Of a stretch of 33,435 bases of DNA, positions 1 to 11,497 are shown piece by piece. Numbering within the stretch: the stretch's first letter is position 1; the number at the start of each line of letters is the position of its first letter. Made by a program: the position numbers and the translations under genes. The notes beneath the pieces were generated by a model. That model was not told the DNA's origin and did not search any database. It saw only the letters and a program-made list of their open reading frames with translations. Location of the stretch: contig JAGOLX010000061.1 in the NCBI GenBank assembly GCA_017993835.1, positions 1 through 33,435 on the forward strand. Direction: 5' to 3'. Source of the stretch: Phycisphaerae bacterium. GTDB taxonomy: Bacteria; Planctomycetota; Phycisphaerae; Sedimentisphaerales; Anaerobacaceae.

Positions 1-1399
1 CGGGCTTGAGACCGACGAAGGCGTCCTCGGGACCGCAGTAGAACCTGGCGCCGATCCCCGCGCCGCGGGCGGCGCCCTGGGAGCCGTCGGTGCTGTACAG
101 CTCGACCGTCGCGCCGGTGATCGTCGCGAAGGCCTCCGCGAACAGCGGACTGAGGAACATGTTGGCGTTGCCCGCCTTGACGGTCTGGAGTTTCGTGCCC
201 ATGTCCTTCATGATCTGCAGGCCGAGGTTCAGCGCGAAGACGATCCCCTCCTGGGCGGCCCGCAGGAGGTGGGCCTTCTTGTGGATATTGAAATTCCAGT
301 TGTGGACGGAAGCGCCGATGTTGCGGTTCTCGAGCGTCCGCTCGGCGCCGTTGCCGTAGGGCAGGATCACCAGGCCGTCGGAGCCGACCGGCGCCTGGGC
401 GGCCAGCTCGTTCATCTGCGGATAGTCCATCCACTCGCCGCCGACGTGGTGCTTGAGCCAGCTATTGAGGATGCCGGTTCCGTTGACGCAGAGCAGGACG
501 CCGTAGCGGGGCCTCTTCGCGGTGTGATTGACGTGGACGAAGACGTTCACGCGGGACTTCGGGTCGCAATTGCGCTTGTCGGTGACGCCGTAGACGACGC
601 CGGAGGTGCCTGCGGTCACGGCGATCTCGCCGGGCGCCAGAACGCCCAGCGACAAGGCGTTGTTGGGCTGATCGCCCGCGCGGTAGCCGATCTTCGTGCC
701 GGCCTTGAGGCCGAGCTCCTGTGCCGCGGAAGCGGTCAGCTCGCCCTGGATGGAGAACGTCGGAACCGTCTCGGCGATCAGGTCAGTCGAGATGCCATAG
801 TTGGCCAGGACGAAATCGGCGAGTCCGTCCTTCTCGAAGTCCCACATGATCCCCTCGGACAAGCCGGAGGGCGTCGTCTGAATCTCGCCTGTCATTTTCA
901 TCGCGATGAAGTCGCCGGGCAGCATGATCTTGTCGATCTTCGCATAGAGCTTCGGCTCATTCTGCTTGACCCAGGCGAGCTTCGAGGCGGTGAAGTTGCC
1001 GGGCAGGTTGAGCAGTCGCTTGAGGCATTTTTTCGGCCCGATGGCCTTGGCGGCCTGCTGACCGATTTGCACGGCCCGACTGTCGCACCAGATGATCGAC
1101 GGGCGCAAGACCTGCTTGTTCTTATCGACCGCGACCAGGCCGTGCATCTGGTAGGAAATGCCGATGGCCTTGACGTCCCACGGATCGAACTGAGCCTTGT
1201 CGCGAATCCTGGCGGTGGCGAGCTTGACGTGTTCCCACCAGGTGTCGGGGTGCTGCTCGGCCCACCCGGGCTTCTTGGCGATCATTTCGAGCTCGCGGTC
1301 GGGCGAAGTCGCTGTCCCCAACACCCGGCCCGTCTGGGCCTCCAGCAGTGTCGCCTTGACCGACGAACTCCCGACGTCATATCCCATCAGCAGCGCCAT
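1..1399 (-). CDS. xylB: Xylulokinase (FGGY carbohydrate kinase), 3' end outside window
   Basis: This gene encodes a cytoplasmic sugar kinase that would phosphorylate D-xylulose to xylulose 5-phosphate for the pentose phosphate pathway. The 466 residues present begin MALLMGYDVGSSSVKATL, the first phosphate-binding motif of the FGGY/actin-like ATPase fold. A YQMHG motif at about residues 83-87 matches the xylulose-binding QMHG of XylB, and AGDQ at 241-244 carries the expected catalytic Asp243. C-terminal landmarks such as GNGAERTLENRN and AGNANMFLSPLFAEAFA are also present. Family members are about 490-510 residues, so only a short tail is missing. The ATG at 1399 is chosen because AAGGGG lies about 7 bases upstream; an in-frame ATG at 1387 is less likely. 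It is the last visible gene of the carbohydrate cluster, 219 bases after the sulfatase, with a palindromic repeat between them. Another FGGY substrate cannot be excluded. Confidence 0.9.
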   Translation of the reverse strand, partial: MALLMGYDVGSSSVKATLLEAQTGRVLGTATSPDRELEMIAKKPGWAEQHPDTWWEHVKLATARIRDKAQFDPWDVKAIGISYQMHGLVAVDKNKQVLRPSIIWCDSRAVQIGQQAAKAIGPKKCLKRLLNLPGNFTASKLAWVKQNEPKLYAKIDKIMLPGDFIAMKMTGEIQTTPSGLSEGIMWDFEKDGLADFVLANYGISTDLIAETVPTFSIQGELTASAAQELGLKAGTKIGYRAGDQPNNALSLGVLAPGEIAVTAGTSGVVYGVTDKRNCDPKSRVNVFVHVNHTAKRPRYGVLLCVNGTGILNSWLKHHVGGEWMDYPQMNELAAQAPVGSDGLVILPYGNGAERTLENRNIGASVHNWNFNIHKKAHLLRAAQEGIVFALNLGLQIMKDMGTKLQTVKAGNANMFLSPLFAEAFATITGATVELYSTDGSQGAARGAGIGARFYCGPEDAFVGLKP

Positions 1400-1448
1400 C
1401 TGTGCACCCCTTCACGTTCACGAGTTCGATTGTGGACCGTACCAGCCT

Positions 1449-1558
1449 GTCATGCTGAACGAAGTGAAACACCCGGCCTGCGAATGAGAAATCCCTGCCG
1501 TTTGCAGGAGTGCTCTCTCGTTCATTGGCCAGATCCTTCGCCTGAGGCTCAGGATGAC
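1449..1558. repeat. MITE-like palindromic interspersed repeat between sulfatase and xylulokinase genes
   Basis: The ends form an imperfect inverted repeat: GTCATGCTGAACGAAG starts at 1449, and the reverse complement of 1532-1558 starts GTCATCCTGAGC and continues into a CGAAGGATC end. A small hairpin, CCTGC-CGTTT-GCAGG, lies in the middle. The sequence resembles short GTCATCCTGAG...CGAAGGATC elements scattered in many environmental bacterial genomes (recalled, not searched). It lies wholly in the 219-base gap and has no coding signal of its own. It could act as an mRNA processing or attenuation site between two genes of one operon. Confidence 0.6.
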
Positions 1559-1618
1559 GAAGCACAAGATTCATCGTGAGTACCAGCGCCGCGAGGTTCT
1601 GTCAAGCTTCGCCGCGGG

Positions 1619-3073
1619 TTACTCGTAGTCCCACTTGAGAATCCACGGGTCTTTCGTTTGTTTCTGAAATACCCTGAGCTTCGCTTTCATCGCATCGAGC
1701 CGATCCCTGTACCGGGGCTCGGCCGCGAGGTTCCGCACCTCGTGCGGATCGGCTTCCAGGTCGTACAGCTCGAATCTTGGCCGATGGAGGTATGCATCGA
1801 CGGGGCGCTTCCCGTAGAGCTCGCTGCCGCTGCGAGTCGTTCTCTGCCAGGTCGCGGATTCCCACAGGTCGCTTGCGAAGGGGTAGTCCAGGCCGTGAGC
1901 GAGATTCCAAATCAGCTTGAATCGACGCTCGCGGACCACGCGCATCGGGTAGTACATCGTGATCTCGTGGAACGTGTGCGAGGCATAGGTTGTGTCCCAA
2001 GCCTCGACGTGCCTGTCTTCGAGCACCGGCCGGAACGATCGGCCGTGAAACTCGTAGTCGGCCGGCGTAGCGCCCGCGAAGTCCAGGATCGTGGGGGTCA
2101 GATCCGCCCAATTTACCAAGGCGTCGCACGTGATGCCTCTGTTCCGCTGCCAGGGTGTACGGACGATGCACGGGAGATTGATGCCCGGCTCGTAGACCGT
2201 CGTCTTCGCGCCGGGGAAGGCGATCCCGTTGTCGGAGATGTAGATCAGGACGGTATTTTCGTACTGGCCGGCGCTCTTGAGATGCTCGACGAGCCGGCCG
2301 ATCCCCTGGTCGATCCGCGAGACGGCCTGACAATACTGTGCCAGTTCCGCCCGGCACTCAGGCGTATCGGGCAGGAAGTCTGGAACGACGACGTCCTGGG
2401 GATCGTACCTGATCTCTGTGACGCCGGGGTAGCCCTGCTCGCGATTGCCGAACCGGTCCGGCTGATAGGGCAGTTCCGTCGCCTTGCCTCCGCCACGGTG
2501 CGGATCGCTCGTGCAGAAGTACAGGAAGAAAGGTCTTTCGTCTTGAGCAGCCAGGACCGGCCGGCAGTGGTCCGCCATCTGCACGGCGTTGCGATCGTTG
2601 CCCTGGAGCACCGTGTCGAACTGGTACACGTGGTCCGGAGCGACGTGGTACTTGCCGATTCTCGCTGTGCGGTACTGCGCCTGCGTCAACAGCACAGGCA
2701 GACTCCGCACGGTATCGAAACTGCTGAAATGGTGGTATGCGTGCTGGTGACCGTATTGGCCGTTGTGGTGATTGTAGAGTCCGCTGAGAATCACGGACCG
2801 GCTCGCGCTGCAACTGGCGGTGGTGCAGAAGGCGTTCGTGAATCGCACGCCCTCGCCGGCCAGCTTGTCCAGGTTCGGCGTCTGGATGACGGGATGCCCA
2901 TAGCAGCCCAGGTCGCCCCGGCCGTGGTCGTCGGTGACGATCAGAACAATGTTCGGGCGACCTTTCTGGTTTCCCAGACTCCTCTTCGTCACGACAGAGA
3001 CTGTGGCGAAGGCCGACACTCCTGCCGCGCAAGTCCCTACGAAAGCCCTTCGGGTCATGGATGGATGTGTCAT
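1619..3073 (-). CDS. Tat-exported sulfatase, N-sulfoglucosamine sulfohydrolase-like (S1 family)
   Basis: This gene encodes a 484-residue type I sulfatase of the alkaline phosphatase superfamily, predicted to be exported. The N-terminus MTHPSMTRRAFVG has a twin-arginine motif followed by a hydrophobic stretch to about residue 28. The metal-binding TDD lies at 47-49. The sulfatase signature CSASR starts at Cys88, the residue converted to formylglycine by a maturase; position 3 is Ala where Pro is usual, which the consensus allows. Many blocks match human heparan N-sulfatase (SGSH) as recalled: HHFSSFDTVRSLP, FFLYFCTSDPHR, SDNGIAFPGAK, DLTPTILDFAG and a C-terminal TKDPW. An N- or O-sulfated glucosamine glycan is therefore the likely substrate. 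The ATG at 3073 has GGAG 5 bases upstream. The gene starts 31 bases after the hydrolase stop, as in an operon. Confidence 0.9.
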   Translation of the reverse strand: MTHPSMTRRAFVGTCAAGVSAFATVSVVTKRSLGNQKGRPNIVLIVTDDHGRGDLGCYGHPVIQTPNLDKLAGEGVRFTNAFCTTASCSASRSVILSGLYNHHNGQYGHQHAYHHFSSFDTVRSLPVLLTQAQYRTARIGKYHVAPDHVYQFDTVLQGNDRNAVQMADHCRPVLAAQDERPFFLYFCTSDPHRGGGKATELPYQPDRFGNREQGYPGVTEIRYDPQDVVVPDFLPDTPECRAELAQYCQAVSRIDQGIGRLVEHLKSAGQYENTVLIYISDNGIAFPGAKTTVYEPGINLPCIVRTPWQRNRGITCDALVNWADLTPTILDFAGATPADYEFHGRSFRPVLEDRHVEAWDTTYASHTFHEITMYYPMRVVRERRFKLIWNLAHGLDYPFASDLWESATWQRTTRSGSELYGKRPVDAYLHRPRFELYDLEADPHEVRNLAAEPRYRDRLDAMKAKLRVFQKQTKDPWILKWDYE

Positions 3074-3104
3074 ATCGAGGCTCCAATTCTGTCCATCACT
3101 TCGC

Positions 3105-4373
3105 CTAGCTCTGGCGGTGAGCCGTCGGCGTGTAGAGTCGGCTCACGCCGGGTTGCTTCCATCTTGCCAGGACACTTCGTCCGGGGATCGTCATACCCTC
3201 GTTCCGACCGGCTTCCGTCGAGTAGTTCGCGATCAACTCCACCCTGTCGTCGAAGGTGGTTCGCTGCAGGAGTCGGTCTTTGCTCAACCAGGCGAAGTCC
3301 GTCATGCGCGCGAACCCGAGCTCTCGATGGAGCGGCGAGAAGAACTCGTAGTGTTTCTTCATGACCGCGCCGTGCTTGTCGAATTCGTCGAGGTGCATGT
3401 GGTACATGGGCACAGCCATGTAGAGCACTTCGGTCAGCGCGACGGTCTCGACTTCCTCCCATCCATCGGTGCACAGTCGCAATCGATCGAATCCGGCCTC
3501 GTGGAATCGTTCCAGCATGTCGAGGGAAACGCCATCGCCCCAGAGATAAACGTGGGCGGCGCCCAGGAGCCGCTCGACCTTGGGGATCTGCTCCCTCTTG
3601 TCTCGCATGGACACGAACTGACCGTGCTCGACCAGCCAGCGCCGGAACCGCTGTGCCGGCAAGACGGGTGAACGATTCTCACCCAGCGAAATGACGAATC
3701 CGTACTCCTTCGGCTCCTGGAAGCGGGTGAACTCGTGCGTGAAGGTAGCGCGCACCTCGCCTGCTTTGCGGACAAAACGAATGGTGTTGTTGTAGGGACA
3801 AGTGGCGATGTAGGTCAGGAGGAACTGGCCGCAATCGAGCCCCCAGAACGGCATGCTGAGACTCGCCAGGGTGTCCCATTCGCCCCGCGAGACCAGGTAG
3901 TCGATCCAACGCGCTTCGTCGAGAGGGATGTAGGCTCCCTCGGCGCAGGGCCAGATGAGGGCCTTGACCTGTCCCCCCAATCGCACGGTGGGCCAGGTAA
4001 ACGCGCCCTCGCCATTCGACTGAATCCGCATGTGCAGATCATTCGCGTCCAGGCGGACTGCGATGGCGATATGCTCGTCTCGCAGACTCCAACTCGCCCA
4101 GTCACTGCTTCTCGCCAGTTGGCTGACCGGCCCCAGATCGCTCTGGCCAGCGGACAGTTCCACGGGCTCTCGCCCTGTCTCGGCGCCGACGATCCGAAGA
4201 GTCTGCGGCCAGATCGTCACCCGCCACGCGGTGTTCGTGAGTTCGATACGATCCGGCGGACCGGCCGCCATCGTAACCGCGACTGCACAGAGGGCCAGTG
4301 ACGTCGCGGCGAGACCCGCCGACGGTTGTATCAAGCTTCCAGCGTTCCTTCGGAATGAGAAAGGCAGTCCCAC
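3105..4373 (-). CDS. Secreted glycoside hydrolase-like protein, possibly internally shortened
   Basis: This 422-residue protein is probably exported: after VGLPFSFRRNAG a hydrophobic segment ends near AVTMAAG. The GTG at 4373 is preferred because AGGGAGG lies about 7 bases upstream. The longer reading from ATG 4463 would translate the hairpin at 4424-4457. The N-terminal part is beta-rich (TWPTVRLGGQVKALIWPCAEGAYIPL), followed by a motif typical of (beta/alpha)8 glycosidases: HVYLWGDG, then DMLERFHEAGFDRLRLCTDGWEE. The C-terminal part (FARMTDFAWLSKDRLLQRTTFDD, then ELIANYS) resembles the end of GH101-like/DUF5696-type enzymes as I remember them. The two halves are joined abruptly near residue 300, where a long catalytic section would be expected. 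No clear pair of catalytic acids is visible. It is either a naturally short family or a deletion product. The gene lies between two polysaccharide-degrading genes. Confidence 0.6.
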   Translation of the reverse strand: MGLPFSFRRNAGSLIQPSAGLAATSLALCAVAVTMAAGPPDRIELTNTAWRVTIWPQTLRIVGAETGREPVELSAGQSDLGPVSQLARSSDWASWSLRDEHIAIAVRLDANDLHMRIQSNGEGAFTWPTVRLGGQVKALIWPCAEGAYIPLDEARWIDYLVSRGEWDTLASLSMPFWGLDCGQFLLTYIATCPYNNTIRFVRKAGEVRATFTHEFTRFQEPKEYGFVISLGENRSPVLPAQRFRRWLVEHGQFVSMRDKREQIPKVERLLGAAHVYLWGDGVSLDMLERFHEAGFDRLRLCTDGWEEVETVALTEVLYMAVPMYHMHLDEFDKHGAVMKKHYEFFSPLHRELGFARMTDFAWLSKDRLLQRTTFDDRVELIANYSTEAGRNEGMTIPGRSVLARWKQPGVSRLYTPTAHRQS

Positions 4374-4423
4374 GGTCGTTCCCTCCCTTTCGCGTGTCCG
4401 TCGTCGGTCCTCCGGCTGGAAAG

Positions 4424-4457
4424 CCGCGGGACAAGGCGAGTGGGCCTTGTCCCGCGG
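4424..4457 (-). terminator. Perfect 14-bp hairpin after the GH2 fusion gene
   Basis: CCGCGGGACAAGGC at 4424-4437 pairs perfectly with GCCTTGTCCCGCGG at 4444-4457 around a 6-base loop. The hairpin begins 13 bases after the stop of the 4471-8808 gene. It lacks a clear T-run on the minus strand (CTTTCC follows), so it may be an attenuator or an mRNA 3'-end stabiliser rather than a strong terminator. It leaves room for the downstream gene to start at GTG 4373. Confidence 0.65.
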
Positions 4458-4470
4458 AATCATGACGAGG

Positions 4471-8808
<4,338 letters not shown>

Positions 8809-8906
8809 GACAAGACCTCCCATGACACAGTACCTCCGACTTCCGGCAGTACGTTGCCCGGACGGGTCTGTAGTGACGCCGTAAGGCGTTCTCTTCACAT
8901 CGAAGA

Positions 8907-8934
8907 TTGATATGCCCTCACGGGCACACTACAA
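8907..8934 (-). promoter_or_regulatory. Weak candidate sigma-70-type promoter for the carbohydrate cluster
   Basis: On the minus strand TTGTAG (8934-8929) and TATCAA (8912-8907) are separated by 16 bases. The spacer contains the small palindrome TGCCC-GTGA-GGGCA, which could be an operator. The match is imperfect and is offered only as the best candidate in the 269-base gap between phoU and the GH2 fusion gene. Confidence 0.3.
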
Positions 8935-9004
8935 GCGGCGCAGAACCTGCCCTGCCTGCCGACCGGGCGCCGGCGGATCGGAACTAAGGTACCCACAGGA
9001 GGCT

Positions 9005-9024
9005 CCGTTTTCAATCGGAAACGG
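9005..9024 (-). terminator. Hairpin downstream of phoU
   Basis: CCGTTTTC and GGAAACGG pair, with one T-G wobble, around the loop AATC, 54 bases after the phoU stop. There is no T-run on the minus strand, so the hairpin may be factor-assisted. It separates the pst operon from the carbohydrate cluster. Confidence 0.45.
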
Positions 9025-9077
9025 GGCGTCTGGGGAGAATGTCTGATCTGTGTGCTGTGTTGGGACAGCCGACGGGC

Positions 9078-9743
9078 TCAGTACCGCGAGACGTTCATCT
9101 CGCCGGGGGTGCCTGTGACCAGGTAGACGACGCTCTCGGCAATGTTCGTCGCGCGATCGGCGATCCGCTCGACGTTGTGGGCGGCCCAGATCAGGTACGT
9201 GGCTCGCGTGATGACCGAGGGGTTCTCCACCATGCGATTGATGAGGTCGTGATAGGCCTGGTCGTTCAGGCGGTCTACCTCGTCGTCCTCCAGGCAGATC
9301 TGCTGGGCCTTGTCGGCGTCGCGATTGACGAAGGCTTCCAGACTCCGTCGCAACATGCTGACGGCCTTCTCCGCCATGGGCGGCAGGAAGACCAGCGGTC
9401 GGACGAGCTGCTGGTCGCCGTGAAGCAGGACGATCTTGCCGATGCCCTCCGCGTAGTCGCCGATTCGCTCCAGGTCGCGGACGATGCTCAGCGTCGCGAT
9501 GATCTCGCGGAGGTCCGAGGCCACCGGCTGCTGCAACGCGATCAGATCGACGCACTTCTCTTCGAGCGACCATCGCAACTGGTTGACCTTGGCGTCGTTG
9601 TCGACGACCTTCTTGGCCGCCTTGGCGTCCAGACTCCCCAGCGCCTCGACGGAGCGGTTGATCGCCTCAATCACCATCTCGCCCATGTGCAGGACATCGC
9701 GTTCGAGTTCTTTGATGCGATTATGAAACCCTTCTCTGGCCAT
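9078..9743 (-). CDS. phoU: Phosphate transport regulator PhoU
   Basis: This gene encodes a 221-residue cytoplasmic all-helical regulator. In the known systems PhoU couples the Pst transporter to the PhoR histidine kinase and keeps the Pho regulon off when phosphate is plentiful. The sequence starts MAREGFHNRIKELERDVLHMG and holds two PhoU helical-bundle repeats. Each has the metal-binding acidic pattern: DNDAKVNQLRWSLEEKC in the first and EDDEVDRLNDQAYHDL in the second. LERIGDYAE and VERIADRATNIAE are the typical third-helix signatures of the two halves. Length is normal for the family. The ATG at 9743 has GGGAG 6 bases upstream. It is the last gene of the pst operon, 124 bases after pstB, and that gap is filled by a palindromic repeat. 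Confidence 0.95.
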   Translation of the reverse strand: MAREGFHNRIKELERDVLHMGEMVIEAINRSVEALGSLDAKAAKKVVDNDAKVNQLRWSLEEKCVDLIALQQPVASDLREIIATLSIVRDLERIGDYAEGIGKIVLLHGDQQLVRPLVFLPPMAEKAVSMLRRSLEAFVNRDADKAQQICLEDDEVDRLNDQAYHDLINRMVENPSVITRATYLIWAAHNVERIADRATNIAESVVYLVTGTPGEMNVSRY

Positions 9744-9867
9744 GAAAAACTCCCAGATTTGCGATTTATGATCTGTGATTTACGATTTGGGTCTTGAGGC
9801 CGCTTCGCGGCAGGACTGTCCCAGCGGAGCGCCAGCAAATCGTAATTCGTAATTCGTAAATCATACA
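9744..9867. repeat. Palindromic intergenic repeat between pstB and phoU
   Basis: TTACGATTTG (9780-9789) and CAAATCGTAA (9836-9845) form a perfect 10-bp inverted repeat. The flanks are rich in GATTTRYGAT-like words (GATTTGCGATTTATGAT; AATTCGTAATTCGTAAATC). Inside lies a hairpin, GCCGC-TTC-GCGGC, near 9800-9812. It has the same general build as the AAATC/GATTT-rich repeats at 10646-10731 and 13213-13370 and has no coding signal. Confidence 0.6.
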
Positions 9868-10632
9868 TTACCCAAAGGCCCCTCGAATATAGTCTTCGGT
9901 CAGTTTCTCCTTCGGGTTCGTGAAAACCTGGTGGGTCTCGCCGAATTCGACGAGTCGGCCCAGGTACATCAGGGCCGTATAATCCGAGCAACGGGCCGCC
10001 TGCTGCATGTTGTGCGTCACGATCACCAGCGCGTACTCCTCGCGGAGCACGCGGAGCAGCTCCTCGACCCGCAGCGTCGCGCCGGGGTCCAGGGTCGAGC
10101 AGGGCTCGTCCAGCAGGATGATCTCCGGCTTGAGCATCAGAACCCGGGCGATGCACAGTCGCTGCTGCTGTTCGAGCGTAAGCGACTGGGCGTTCTGGCT
10201 GAGCTTGTCCTTCAGGTCGTCCCAGAGTCCGACGTGCTCGAGACTCTCCTGGATGGTCCGCAGGATATCGGCCTTCTTCCTCATCAGGTTGTGGATTCGC
10301 AGGCCGAACTTGAGGTTGTTGTAGATCGACAGCGAGAAGACGTTCGGTCGCTGGAAGACCATGCCCACCTTGCGCCGCAGGGCGATCAGGTCGGTGTCCC
10401 GGTCGAGAATGTTCTGCCCGTCGATCAGGATCTGCCCCTGCATGGAAGAGTGCTCGATGAGGTCGTTCATTCGGTTGAAGCAGCGGAGCAGCGTGGACTT
10501 GCCGCATCCGGAAGGACCGATAATCGCCGTGACGTTCCGAGCGGGAATCCCGATGTTCACGTCCGTCAGCGCGCGGAACGGCCCGTAGTAGAGATTCAGG
10601 TCAACCGTTTTGATCTTTGCCTCAAGATCCAT
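9868..10632 (-). CDS. pstB: Phosphate ABC transporter ATPase PstB, copy with altered signature motif
   Basis: This 254-residue protein is the cytoplasmic ATPase of the PstSCAB importer. It has Walker [10 protein letters not shown] (39-47), the Q-loop VFQRPN (Gln94), Walker B IILLDEP (Asp175, Glu176) and the switch histidine in VTHN (His207). The ABC signature, normally LSGGQ, reads LTLEQ at 151-155, just before the conserved QQRLCIAR. The C-terminus [24 protein letters not shown] is typical of PstB. The neighbouring pstB at 10742-11497 keeps LSGGQ but has lost the Q-loop and switch residues. The two together therefore predict a heterodimer with one complete ATP site. The ATG at 10632 has no visible Shine-Dalgarno sequence; the repeat just upstream occupies that space. 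Some PstB-like proteins elsewhere may share the LEQQQ variant, so this copy may belong to a known subfamily. Confidence 0.94.
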   Translation of the reverse strand: MDLEAKIKTVDLNLYYGPFRALTDVNIGIPARNVTAIIGPSGCGKSTLLRCFNRMNDLIEHSSMQGQILIDGQNILDRDTDLIALRRKVGMVFQRPNVFSLSIYNNLKFGLRIHNLMRKKADILRTIQESLEHVGLWDDLKDKLSQNAQSLTLEQQQRLCIARVLMLKPEIILLDEPCSTLDPGATLRVEELLRVLREEYALVIVTHNMQQAARCSDYTALMYLGRLVEFGETHQVFTNPKEKLTEDYIRGAFG

Positions 10633-10645
10633 AGTGTAGGTTTCT

Positions 10646-10731
10646 GATTGTTGATGGTTGATTCTTGATTTGAAGAGGGCAGAGCCGCGCCTCTTGCCAG
10701 ATCAACAATCAAACATCACACATCAACAATC
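10646..10731. repeat. Palindromic intergenic repeat between the two pstB genes
   Basis: GATTGTTGAT at 10646-10655 is inverted as ATCAACAATC at 10701-10710 and again at 10722-10731. The middle can form AGAGGGC/GCCTCT around a GC-rich loop. It fills most of the 109-base gap between the two pstB genes and displaces any ribosome-binding site of the downstream pstB. No coding signal was seen. Confidence 0.6.
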
Positions 10732-10741
10732 ATTCTCCATT

Positions 10742-11497
10742 CTATCCAAATCTGCCGGTAATATAGTCGTCCGTTCGCTTGTCCCTGGGTTTCGTGAAGA
10801 GCTCGTCGGTTGGGCCGAGCTCCACCAGTTCGCCCATCAGGAAGAAGGCGCACCGCTCGCTGACGCGGGATGCCTGCTTGGTGTTGTTCGTCACGAGGAT
10901 CTGCGTGTAGTCGAGCTTCAACTGCTGCATGGCGTCCTCGACCTTGGCGGTGGAGATGGGGTCCAGGCCGGAACAGGGCTCGTCGTAGAGAATGACCTCG
11001 GGTCCGACCGCCAGGGTCCGGGCGATGCAGAGTCGCTGCTGTTGGCCGCCGGACAGACGCACTGCCGGCTGGTCCAGGCGGTCCTTGACCTCGTCCCAGA
11101 GATACGCCTTCTTCAGGGCTTCCTCCACGATCCACTCGACCTGCTCGCGACTCGTGATGCCGTGGACCTTGGGCCCGTAGGCGACGTTCTCGAAGATCGT
11201 CACCGGCAGCACCTGCGGCAGGGCGAAGATGATCCCGATCTTCTTGCGGAGGATGTTGTCGCGGATTTCCTTGATGTCCCGGCCGGCCAGGCGGATCTCG
11301 CCCGTCTGGGAGTAGCTCCGCACGAGGTAGTTCAGGCGGTTCAGTGCCCGCAGGAAGGTCGTCTTGCCGCTATTGGACGGCCCGATCACGCCGAGGATCT
11401 CGTTCTTGCGGACCTCGATGGTGATCCTCTTGAGGACCTGCAGCGTCCCGAAGTACGCGTTCAGATCGGTGGTTTGGATGGCCGGTTCGCTCACCAT
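10742..11497 (-). CDS. pstB: Phosphate ABC transporter ATPase PstB, copy with altered Q-loop and H-loop
   Basis: This 251-residue ATPase is paralogous to the pstB at 9868-10632 and lies directly upstream of it in the same operon. Walker A is GPSNSGKTT (39-47), the signature LSGGQ is intact (148-152) and Walker B is VILYDEP (Asp172, Glu173). The Q-loop position reads IFALPQ, with Ala92 in place of the usual Gln. The switch histidine is replaced by Asn204 in LVTNNTKQ. The C-terminus ELGPTDELFTKPRDKRTDDYITGRFG is a normal PstB ending. The copy is probably less active alone but supplies the good signature motif to the partner's ATP site. The ATG at 11497 overlaps the pstA stop by 7 bases, with AGAGG very close upstream; the GTG codon just after it is an alternative start. 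Translation is likely coupled to pstA. Confidence 0.93.
   Translation of the reverse strand: MVSEPAIQTTDLNAYFGTLQVLKRITIEVRKNEILGVIGPSNSGKTTFLRALNRLNYLVRSYSQTGEIRLAGRDIKEIRDNILRKKIGIIFALPQVLPVTIFENVAYGPKVHGITSREQVEWIVEEALKKAYLWDEVKDRLDQPAVRLSGGQQQRLCIARTLAVGPEVILYDEPCSGLDPISTAKVEDAMQQLKLDYTQILVTNNTKQASRVSERCAFFLMGELVELGPTDELFTKPRDKRTDDYITGRFG

Noticed and set aside
269-1579. Open frame of 436 codons on the plus strand
   Set aside because: It is antisense to the xylulokinase, which has clear kinase motifs in the opposite strand.
4374-4463. ATG 4463 as start of the hydrolase gene
   Set aside because: It would translate a perfect 14-bp hairpin into a non-hydrophobic leader; GTG 4373 has an AGGAGG-like site and gives a signal-like N-terminus.
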